From contig CAZWUI010000003.1 in NCBI GenBank assembly GCA_964637515.1, positions 83,989-147,988 of the forward strand: a stretch of 64,000 bases of DNA, in the 5' to 3' direction. The notes beneath the pieces are model-generated. The model ran no database searches. It was not told where the DNA came from and was given only the letters and a program-made list of their open reading frames with translations. The stretch comes from RGIG4097 sp964637515. GTDB lineage: Bacteria; Bacillota; Clostridia; Christensenellales; CAG-917. Below are positions 25,835 to 35,300 of this stretch, piece after piece. The translations under genes were made by a program, and so were the position numbers. Every line of letters begins with the position of its first letter. Within the stretch, counting starts at the first letter, position 1.

Positions 25835-26647
25835 TTAACCGTTGATTTGGTCGGAATAGTCGGTGATGACGGAAGTTTCGACACCGTATTTTTGTGCGAG
25901 TTCAAGGATGGTTCCGTCCGCCGCAAGTTCGACGAGTGCCGCATTGACTTTCGCGGTCAGGTCGCTACCTTTCTTGAAACCGATTGCGTAAAATTCAGAT
26001 TCGGATTTGAGTGCGTCGATCATCTTGAGTCCTGCATAGTCGCCCTTGCCGACGATGCTGTTTGCGAGTTGGAAGTCAACGACTGCATATGCCGCTGCGC
26101 CCGTTTTGACTTGAAGAATTGCATCCATTTGTTTGGTTGCGGTGCTGACAGTGCCGTTGCCTGCCAAAAGGTCGTTTGCATAACCTTCGCCCGCAGAGCC
26201 TTTTTCCGCGTAACCGGTCTTGCCGACAAGGTCGGATGCGGTTGCGATTGCGGAGTCGGACTTGACTACGACCGCTTGTGCGTTGAGCATATAGTTGTAG
26301 GAGAAATCGACTTTTTCGCTGCGTTGGATTCCGTCCTCGTCTGCGGCGTTTGCGGTGAAGCCGTTCCAAAGGCAATCCACGCTACCCGTGCTTAAGTCTA
26401 CGTACTTGTTGTTCCAGTCGATGAGTTTGAAGATGACCTTGTAGCCGAGTTTGTCGAAGACCGCTTTTGCAAGGTCGGTATCGAAGCCGATAAGATCACC
26501 GTTTTCGTCCTCGTAGTTCATCGGTTCGTAGAGGGTGTAGCCGATAGTGACGAGTTTTTCATCGGAGTTGTTGTTGCAAGCGACGAGCGCGAAAGCGCCG
26601 ACAGCGAGCATTGATACGATGAGAAGTGTGCAGATGATTTTTTTCAT
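25835..26647 (-). CDS. Amino acid ABC transporter, substrate-binding lipoprotein
   Basis: A 270-residue family-3 solute-binding protein. A lipoprotein signal is visible: a basic N-terminus, a hydrophobic stretch and lipobox LVAC at about 21-24. The mature part has YEPMNYEDENGDLIGFDTDL, the hallmark of this family, then DCLWNGFT and SEKVDFSYNYM. It would be tethered outside the membrane and deliver a polar amino acid to the permease. The exact amino acid cannot be read from the sequence. Ribosome site TTGGAGAG. Confidence 0.92.
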   Translation of the reverse strand: MKKIICTLLIVSMLAVGAFALVACNNNSDEKLVTIGYTLYEPMNYEDENGDLIGFDTDLAKAVFDKLGYKVIFKLIDWNNKYVDLSTGSVDCLWNGFTANAADEDGIQRSEKVDFSYNYMLNAQAVVVKSDSAIATASDLVGKTGYAEKGSAGEGYANDLLAGNGTVSTATKQMDAILQVKTGAAAYAVVDFQLANSIVGKGDYAGLKMIDALKSESEFYAIGFKKGSDLTAKVNAALVELAADGTILELAQKYGVETSVITDYSDQING

Positions 26648-26684
26648 AGTTTTATCTCTCCAAAGTTTATTTTCGGTTTAGTGA

Positions 26685-26743
26685 TTTAGCGCATTAAAGC
26701 GTTAAACTACTTGCATTATATATAGCGACGGCGGAAAAGTAAA
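26685..26743 (-). promoter_or_regulatory. Promoter and dyad of the amino acid ABC operon
   Basis: On the minus strand, TTTACT (26738-26743), 17 bases, TATAAT (26715-26720). Just downstream of the expected start lies an imperfect dyad TTTAGCGC-ATTAAA-GCGTTAAA (26685-26706), a candidate repressor site. Confidence 0.6.
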
Positions 26744-26889
26744 GCGTTTTCACAAACTTTTTCAAATTTTTTTTTGAACTCTGCGGTTTTTCACGCTCAC
26801 GCACATAGGACGAAGTCCTGCACGTACTCGCGCGACAATATATTTATCCGTGGTGGACGGTTGTATGCAGACGAATGAAGAAAAAAATC

Positions 26890-27190
26890 TTGACAAGCGT
26901 CCAAAGTCGGTGTTAAAGTTGTGTAAACCGATGACGGGAAGAAACCCGACATACGCGCTAAAGAGAGTCCGCGGCGGTGGGATGCGGATAGCAAACGAGT
27001 CGGAGTTATGGGCCCCCGAGGGGCTTGGTGAAAGGAAACGAGTAGTCGAGCACGCGTGTCTGCGTAAAAGGACGGACTGTGTTGGCAGTTTTGAGTGGTC
27101 GTGACGGTGACGTCACGTCAAGCGCGGTGGCACCGCAAAACGATTGAGTTTTGTCCGCGTGGAACAGAAATCTGTTTCACGCGGTTTTTA
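26890..27190 (+). promoter_or_regulatory. T-box riboswitch, probably tRNA-Trp responsive, with its promoter
   Basis: Promoter TTGACA (26890-26895), 17 bases, TTAAAG. The RNA shows T-box landmarks in order: an AGAGAG motif (26962-26967), a stem I apical region with GGCGGTGGGAT between TCCGC and GCGGA, and the T-box bulge GCGGTGGCACCGC (27124-27136). Then comes a terminator, CCGCGTGGAACAG / CTGTTTCACGCGG with TTTTTA (27155-27190). The bulge UGGC would pair with GCCA, matching a discriminator G as in tRNA-Trp. A TGG at 27009-27011 (TTATGGGCC) is the likely specifier codon. Uncharged tRNA-Trp should turn on the downstream TrpB2 gene. Confidence 0.88.
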
Positions 27191-27237
27191 TTTTGTCTGA
27201 ACGAAGTGCACCGCGTGCATAATATAAGGAGGTCGCT

Positions 27238-28551
27238 ATGGCAAAGAAAGAAATACCCTACAAGATTTATCTGGACGAAAAGGAATTGCCGAAAGAATGG
27301 TATAATCTGCGCGCGGATATGGCGGATAAAGGCGGTCCGCTCCTGAACCCCGAAACGAGAGCGCCGATCAAGAGGACGGAACTTGAACGCATTTTCTGCA
27401 CCGAACTTGCAAATCAGGAATTGAATGACAAAGACCGTTTCATCGAAATTCCGGACGAAGTGCGCAATTTCTACAAGATGTATCGTCCGTCCCCGCTTGT
27501 GCGTGCGTACTGTCTTGAGAAACTTCTCGACACTCCCGCAGAGATATACTACAAATTCGAGGGAAACAACACGAGCGGCAGTCACAAACTTAATAGCGCA
27601 ATCGCACAGGCATACTACGCAAAGGCGCAGGGTATAAAAGGCGTGACTACAGAAACGGGTGCGGGACAATGGGGTACGGCACTCAGTATGGCATGCGGAT
27701 ATTTCGGACTTGATCTCACGGTGTTTATGGTCAGGTGCAGTTACGAATTGAAACCTTTTCGCAAAAACGTGATGCAAGTCTACGGCGCAAACGTGATTCC
27801 GTCGCCGAGCGACACGACGGCGGTCGGGCGCAAAATGCTTGCCGAAAATCACGACAATAGCGGTTCTTTGGGCACTGCAATTTCAGAGGCAGTCGAGTTG
27901 GCGACAACGAGTGAAAATACACGATACGTGTTGGGAAGTGTGTTGAATCAGGTGATGTTGCACCAATCAGTGATAGGTATTGAGAGTAAAATAGCAATGG
28001 AAAAGCACGATACGTATCCTGATTTGATCATCGGTTGCGCAGGTGGCGGGAGCAATTTGGGCGGACTTATCGCACCGTTTATGTGCGACAAACTGAAAGG
28101 CAAGGAGAATCCGTATTTCATCGCAGTCGAGCCGTCGAGTTGCCCGAGCCTTACGAAAGGGGAATATAAATACGACTTCTGCGATACGGGCAAGGTTACT
28201 CCGCTTGCGCAAATGTACACTCTCGGCAGTGATTTCATCCCGCCCGCAAAGCACGCAGGCGGACTCCGCTATCACGGTATGAATCCGGTTTTGAGCAAAC
28301 TCTATCACGACGGTTATCTTGACGAGGCAAGAGCGGTCGAGCAAAAAGACGTTTTCGACACCGCAATTCAATTCGCAAGAGTGGAAGGAATACTTCCTGC
28401 GCCCGAAAGTGCGCATGCAATAAAGGTCGCAGTGGACGAGGCTCTGAAATGCCGAGAAACAGGAGTTAAGAAAGTTATCCTATTCGGACTCACCGGGACG
28501 GGCTACTTCGACCTTATGAGCTACGAGAAGGCGCTGAACGGCAATTTGTAG
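27238..28551 (+). CDS. trpB: Tryptophan synthase beta-like protein, TrpB2 type
   Basis: A 437-residue PLP enzyme making tryptophan from indole and serine. The PLP lysine is Lys117 in NNTSGSHKLNSAIAQAYYAK, the catalytic Glu is in TTETGAGQWGTALSMA, and the phosphate loop is GCAGGGSNLGG. Length and the N-terminal extension (EKELPKEWYNLRADM) mark the TrpB2 group rather than the 390-residue TrpB1. No trpA or other trp gene is nearby. It is controlled by the T-box and has AAGGAGG before the start. It may salvage free indole or work with a distant TrpA; the sequence does not decide. Confidence 0.9.
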   Translation: MAKKEIPYKIYLDEKELPKEWYNLRADMADKGGPLLNPETRAPIKRTELERIFCTELANQELNDKDRFIEIPDEVRNFYKMYRPSPLVRAYCLEKLLDTPAEIYYKFEGNNTSGSHKLNSAIAQAYYAKAQGIKGVTTETGAGQWGTALSMACGYFGLDLTVFMVRCSYELKPFRKNVMQVYGANVIPSPSDTTAVGRKMLAENHDNSGSLGTAISEAVELATTSENTRYVLGSVLNQVMLHQSVIGIESKIAMEKHDTYPDLIIGCAGGGSNLGGLIAPFMCDKLKGKENPYFIAVEPSSCPSLTKGEYKYDFCDTGKVTPLAQMYTLGSDFIPPAKHAGGLRYHGMNPVLSKLYHDGYLDEARAVEQKDVFDTAIQFARVEGILPAPESAHAIKVAVDEALKCRETGVKKVILFGLTGTGYFDLMSYEKALNGNL

Positions 28552-28584
28552 TCGGATTCGGGATGATATCGTATGCCATTCCTG

Positions 28585-28610
28585 GAGATTCCCACGCTTG
28601 CTCGGAATGA
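28585..28610 (-). repeat. Dispersed palindromic repeat, copy 3
   Basis: On the minus strand TCATTCCGAGCAAGCGTGGG then AATCTC, the best-formed copy of this family. It follows trpB directly. Confidence 0.6.
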
Positions 28611-28682
28611 CGGGGTAGCGGACGAATGACAGGGTTAATAAATTATCTCTATCCTTGCAAAAGAAAAATGGAAACAAAACAG

Positions 28683-28714
28683 AAAAGCGACGGAAAAAAA
28701 TCCGTCGCTTTTCA
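28683..28714 (+). terminator. Terminator, probably of trpB
   Basis: AAAAGCGACGGA / TCCGTCGCTTTT stem with an A-rich loop, 130 bases after trpB. Confidence 0.8.
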
Positions 28715-28864
28715 AATGGAGAGAAAATGATTAGTCAAAAATTATCGACCGAATGGTGCGGACTGTTGTGTGCATATGTTTTTGAGTGTGCATGCGCACG
28801 AGATCTGTCACCATTATTTTATAACGAGTATAACGTTTTGACAAGTGTTTTTCTTGTGAAAACG

Positions 28865-29161
28865 GCAAAAAACTATATTTTTCCAAGGGTAAACCGCAAA
28901 AACCGCTTTTCGTTTGAAAGCAAAAACCGCAAAAACCTATGTTTTTCCAGTGGTAAATCAATTTTGGCGGTTTCCGCAGAAGTTGCAACCGCTTGAAAAA
29001 TTTTTGCCGTTGCAGACAAAAAGTTGAGTTCAAAAGACGATAGTTGAAATCGCTCGAAAGCCGTTTAAGTTGAACTTTTCCCCTTGAAAAACACGGTTTT
29101 TTTTGATTGATCGAAAAAAATATTTTTTCAATTACCCCTGAAAAAACGTGGTTTTTTGCGC
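28865..29161. repeat. Cluster of four related repeats, two in each orientation
   Basis: Each copy has the pattern TTACCnCTgGAAAAAC-n3-GTTTTTTGCG, itself a small hairpin. Copies on the minus strand lie at 28865-28897 and 28927-28958; copies on the plus strand at 29069-29105 and 29131-29161. This is most of the 780-base gap before the giant gene. I see no supportable coding sequence in it. Confidence 0.65.
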
Positions 29162-29199
29162 TTTTTTGAAAATTTTTCCGCAAAAGTCGAAAAAAGTGC

Positions 29200-29228
29200 T
29201 TTACACGGTTGGTTTCTAATAGTAGAAT
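29200..29228 (+). promoter_or_regulatory. Promoter of the giant surface protein gene
   Basis: TTTACA (29200-29205), 17 bases, TAGAAT (29223-29228). The leader of roughly 95 bases contains a copy of the dispersed repeat. Confidence 0.75.
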
Positions 29229-29276
29229 GATTAGAGAATACCGTGCATATGTGTGTATGCGTGAAGAGTTCGCTCT

Positions 29277-29304
29277 CGCAAGATTCCGTCGCTTGCTCGG
29301 AATG
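29277..29304 (-). repeat. Dispersed palindromic repeat, copy 4
   Basis: On the minus strand CATTCCGAGCAAGCGACGGA then ATCTTGCG. It lies inside the 5' leader of the giant gene. Confidence 0.55.
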
Positions 29305-29331
29305 GCAAATCATAGACGAAGGATTACATAA

Positions 29332-32300
29332 ATGAAAAATCGCAATGCAAAATTCAATCTAACTTCCAAAGTGGCACGTGCCACCGTCTTTGCATTGCTC
29401 TTCGTTCTTGCTTTGAGTGTGTGTTTGTCCGTTTTGTTGCAAACTTCTGGCAGTGATCTTTCATTCGCCGCCAATGCTTATTACGCAGATTACAATTCAG
29501 GCTTGACCGTCACAAACGGGTCTGTCGGCACCGTCATTTCTTCTTTGACGGCGACTCATACAAACGATAGCGGTGCCGCGTATACTTATAGGCAACTATC
29601 TTCAAATATCAGGTGGAAAGGCGATGATAAAACTTATTACTACGGTTGGTACGTCACTTTTTCCGACAGTGCTTATTATGCAATTATAAATGGCGCAGTC
29701 GGCGATATACACAACAAACTTTCTTTGACCGGTTCTGGTTTAAGCGCTGATGGCAAAAAATACCACGTCCACAGCAATAAGCCGTCATCAAACGGCGATA
29801 CCACGACCGTTGAAAACGGAGGAACGTATTTCAGTTTGTCGGCAGAAAAGAAGGGTGGTACGAGTAATTCTCACGACATGACCGCCGATTTGACGTTGAC
29901 TGCGGCACGACTAGCACAATACGGAATAAAGGACGGCACAAATCACCGCATCACATATTATAACGAATTAGGCTTGTTTGGCGGAAACGGATTTAGAGAT
30001 GGCCTTAGCGCAGGTGACGTCGACGTGAAAGTTGATGGCAATGGTATTTGGCTTGATATTTATATCACCGATGCGACTGCACCGACTATGTCGCATACAA
30101 GCGGCAGCACTTCTTTCTCGTTTAGCGATGCATCTGCAGGTATACAAAAAGTTTCGGTTTGGAGAAACGGCGGTAGCGAAGTCGATATAACAAAACAACT
30201 CTCTTTGACAAACAATACTAGAAACGCCACTTGGACTGCAAGTGAAGGCGGTGTTTACAAGATTAAAGTCGTCGATAACGTCGGCAATTCCATTGAAAGA
30301 TACGAATACGTAGAAAAATTCGGCACAAAAACGGCTTCGCCGTTCGATTTGACGTGCAGAGAGGACTTCAATACCCTTACTTATGCCCTTTCGGGTTTAG
30401 GTGGATCGAGCGCATGGGTGTCAGACGGATTCGCGAACGATACGTTTAACGTAGTGCCGGATACTTCAAAAAATAGTCAGAACTCTACGACAATAAATAT
30501 GCAATCGACCGCATTCACCGCCATAGGCACCCAGGCAAATCCGTTCAAAGGGTCCATTAAAGGCAACGGTTGTACGATTAGAGGGTTGAAGTTGGCGACA
30601 GGCGGGTATTCCGGGTTGTTCGGAAAACTCGGCTCGGGTGCGAGTATTCAAGATCTGACCATTTCAGATGCAGACGGCAGTGGCGGTACTTCTTCTTCGA
30701 GAGGTATTCTCGCGGGGAGCGCGGAAGGCACGGTGTCTATCACCGATTGTCACGTTTCCGGCTCGATATCGGGTACAATTCAAATCGCAGGTTTTGTCGG
30801 ATATTTGAATGGCGCAACGCTCAATATCACCAATTGCACCAATAACGCTACCGTCACAGGCACGGGAACGACTACGGACACTTCTGGCAATACTCGTTCT
30901 TGTATCGGTGGTCTTGTCGGTTATGCTAACGCTTCCGCTACGGTGACTATAACCAACAGTAGCAATAAGAGCGGTGGCACGATTACGGGGCAGAGAGGCG
31001 TCGGCGGTATTGTCGGCTACAGCTACGGAAATCTGACTATCAGCGGTAAATATTCATCCGAGTCCTACACCAACAGCGCAACCATAAACGGCGGTATTGA
31101 CGTCGGCGGTGTCGTCGGCTATATGAGCAAAGGCTCGGTTTCAAGCACGTCCAACAACGGCACGATAAACGGCAAGTCGGGCGCTGATAGTAGTTATTCA
31201 ATCGTTCAATACGATGCCCATGCGTATAGCGACCAAACCGTTGCAAACCTCAACGACGGAAATATAAACACAAAGTATTACTCCGAAAATAAAGCGTCAA
31301 TGAGCTTTGTCGTTCAAGTCCCTGCAGGTACGGTCGTAAGCGGTTTCGCGATCACAAACGCAAACGATACGAACAGTCAAACGGATCGTGCGCCTGTGAA
31401 AGTGTTTATTTTCGGTTCAAACAATAACACTATCACGTCCAACGTCACAACCGGCGGTGGCGTCGAGTACGGCACAATGTCGAGCAATACGAATTGGACT
31501 GAAATTTACAACAGCGATAATATCGGAATCGGCACCGCCAATTTTTATAGAAAGGATATTCAATTCGGTAATATATATGGTTATACTTACTATTTAATAT
31601 ATGTGAGCCATGGCACTCACGGTAGCGGTAAACTCCAATTCTCCGAGTTCGATTTGCTCTACTCCGAGAACGTCGGCGGTATCGTCGGGCGCGTGGATGC
31701 GACGGATGATAACCGCGTCGGTATCTCGGGCGCAAGCAACGGCAGTAGCGGGGCGGTAACCGGTGGCACCAACGTCGGCGGTATCGTCGGCTACGACAAA
31801 TACGGCAATATCAACACTTCCGCAAGCAACGCAGGCGCAATCACCGGTTATACAAACGTCGGCGGTATCTTCGGCAGAAACAACAGTACAGGCTCAAAAG
31901 GCATCAACCTTAATGCAACCGATGGCAATCAAATAGTCAATACAGGCACTATCACGTCTGCGGGCGGTAACTATATCGGCGGTATCGGCGGTTATACGCA
32001 GGATGCAGTATTCAGTGGCGCTATCGTCAACGAAGGTACGGTTTCCGCATCGGGCAAAACGCACGTTGGCGGCATCGGTGGTTTCTTCTATGGCACTTCG
32101 CTCAATAGCGGTTCGTTCACGAATAGAGGTAACGTGTCGGGCGGTCAATATACAGGTGGTATAGCGGGACGTTCTGAAAACGGCACTGCAGATTCCACCA
32201 ATATGCGCAATACTGCGGTCGTCAAGGGCAGTAATTACGTCGGCGGTATCTTTGGTGAATGGGCCATCAACGAAGATGAAACTCTCGGCACTCTCGAGTC

Positions 32301-35300
32301 CTACGGCACTATTGCCGGTACGAGTTATATCGGCGGTATCGTCGGCAATCTCAACACCAACGGAAAAGCCTTGTCGGGTACGTTCAAGGTCGGTTATGAG
32401 TACGATAGCAAAAACTACGCTCAAACCTACGTGAGAGATGGTGTGACGGTTACCAATGAAATCGTGTCGCACTCGGGTAGTTTCGGCGGTGGTTTGTTCG
32501 GCTACACTTCGGGCGGCTCGACTATCACTTTCAATAACGGCACTCAAGTCAGTGGCGAAATCGGCGCTTACGAAGGCAATATCGCGGGCGGTGCGGTTGG
32601 CGCAAATATCGACGTCACTCTCAACTTCGAAAATTGCACTTCCATTCCTATCTACTCGAATATCATCGGCAGATCTTCGAAAACCGTCACAATCAATGGC
32701 ACGGATTATGCAAACGCAGGAATGATCGGCGGTGTTGTCGGCTTCAATAGCGGCACGCTCATCGGCAGAGTCGGTGTTTATATCATTCAAACAGGTAGCG
32801 TTTTCAACGTCGCAAACGGCTATTACGTCGGCGGTATCGTCGGCTACAATTCGGGTACGGTCACCAACTGCCGTTCCAACGTTTCAAGCCTCGGCGGTGA
32901 CTCTTGGAGAGCGGACTACACCGGCGGTGTCATCGGCTACAATACCAGTGCGAATGTTTCGGGCGTATACGCAAATTCAACGGTCTACGGCATGGGGTAC
33001 ACGGGTGGTTACTTCGGGTATACTACGGCGGGGGTGAGCAACGTCTATCACACCGCTACGGTCACCGCATCGGGACAGTACGTGGGCGGTATCGTGGGCT
33101 ATGCAGACGGCGCAAAGTTTGAAAATTGCTACCACAAAGGCACTATCACCGGCGGTACGAACGTCGGCGGTATCGTGGGCGGCGGAACTCCTACGCTCAA
33201 AAATTGCTACGTCGAAGTGGACGATAGCAATCTTCTCACAGGCACTACGGTCGGCGGATTGTCGGGTGTTACGAACGGCACGTACACGGACTCGTGGGCG
33301 ATTTACTACGGCTCGAACGCATACGGCAAATGCTCCGTCAACACAGGTAAAGCGGTCAGAATCGAGAACGATTTCAAGAGCACCGCAAAGGTCTATCCCA
33401 ACGACGGAACCAATTGGAACGTTATCGCATCGAATAACGTGACGTATTTCCATATCGCAAATCTCTCGGTGACGGGAGGCAGTTATCTCGGTCTGTTCAA
33501 GATGACGAACGCTGTCACCCCTGTAAGCGGAAACGTCGAATACAACAAGCCGTATTCTATCACTAGCACGGCAAATGCGGACGGCTCGGTCACTTTCGGC
33601 AACGTTCAATATTCGGGGAGCACCGCAAGCAGTATTCAGGTCAAGAAAGGCACTATAAATATCATTTTCAACAACGAAAACGGCACAAACGATATCTACG
33701 ACGGCTCGTCCAAACTCAACTACACTTATTGGGGGGACGACAGCTCGATATCGGGATATAAGGCGATCTTCACAAGGACGGAAGGAGACGACGTCAACGT
33801 CACGTATAGCGGTGGCGCGATTGTTTCGGGCTACAAATTCAATGTGCAAATCGTGTGCGACGACGGCACTCCTGTTTTCGGACAGAAGTTGAACCAAGCG
33901 GGGCAAACGATCCAACCTTACGACATATCGTCGAGCGATGCGGTCTACGGCTTCGACGGCGCGGTCTACGGCATGCCCAAATATAGTTTCCTCTACAATA
34001 TCACGACGTTCAAAGGCACTTCAAACGTCGGTGCTATCGAATACAACAGCAGTTATCGGACGAATTTCTATATCGTCAGCGACAGAAAGGCAAGAGGTGC
34101 AAACGGCACGCTTTCGAACGTTAGCAACGCATATATGTTTGTCGGCTACGACTATGGCAAGAACAATACGATCACCGTCACGCACTCGACTCCTGCTACC
34201 GAAAACGGCGTACTCGTGAACAGACTCCAAGAAAATCAATGGACGAAATTCGTGGGTAGCAACAACTTCACGGGCGAAGTGACGTTGCGCTATACGCTGG
34301 TCGATTCGGACTTCGGCGTGAGAGCGGGCGGAACAAGAGATAATACTTGGGGCAGTGAGGACAATCCTTTCGTCATCAGCAACTGGATCTATCTCGTGCG
34401 TTTGAGCGACATAGTCAACGGCACAATGCAACCTATCGACTCGGTCATCGGCTACTCTCGCGCGACGGGAGTGAGTTCGTACGCAACCACGATTTTCTAC
34501 GACGGTTGCTACTTTGAAGTGTCCGCAGATATCACCGTTCCCGACGGCATAATCTTCAATCCTATCGGCGGACGAGTGGTAAACAACACGACTTCCTACA
34601 ATATCGGAATCACTTCCGCAACTTCACCGAAAGGCACGAAAGTCAGTTATTTCGGCGGTAATTTCGTGGGTGCGAACGGCATCAGAAATATCGCTCTCGG
34701 CAATCATTTCAACTACACTTCGAACGTACCCGACTTTGTCGGTCTGTTCGGCTATATCGACGTCTTGAAAGCGAATACGGGCAAGGCGGGCGTGAAGAAT
34801 ATCGCAGTCAGCGGAACCATCAAAGGTACCGACTACGTGGGCGGTATCGTCGGATATGCGAAGAACGCAGTCATCGACTCCGCATACGTTTCGGCAAGTT
34901 CGTCCGCAACTTGCACGGTTGGCGGAAACAACTACGTCGGCTCTATCGCAGGCTATCTCGACGCAGGTTGTGAACTCTACACCACGAGCGTTGCAAACGG
35001 TACGGTGTCAAGCCAATACGTCACCGTCCAAGGCACGAATTACGTTGGCGGATTCATCGGCGCAATCGGACAAACCGCAGGTTACGATGCAGGCGGCAAC
35101 ACCTACGTCGTGGGTGCAAACGGAGACAAAGTCCTGAAACTCGTCGGCAACGGCACTATCACCGCAAACGGCAACTACGTGGGCGGTATTGTGGGCGCAA
35201 TCATCGGCAACAATTCGACGAGCATAACCAAATTCGCTCCCAACTTCGCAAGAAATACGGCGAATATCTCTGCGGGAAACTACGTGGGCGGTATCGTAGG

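Noticed and set aside
28655..28996. A 113-codon plus-strand frame before the giant gene
   Set aside because: It runs through a terminator hairpin and the A/T-rich repeat cluster, with a basic low-complexity translation and no known motif.
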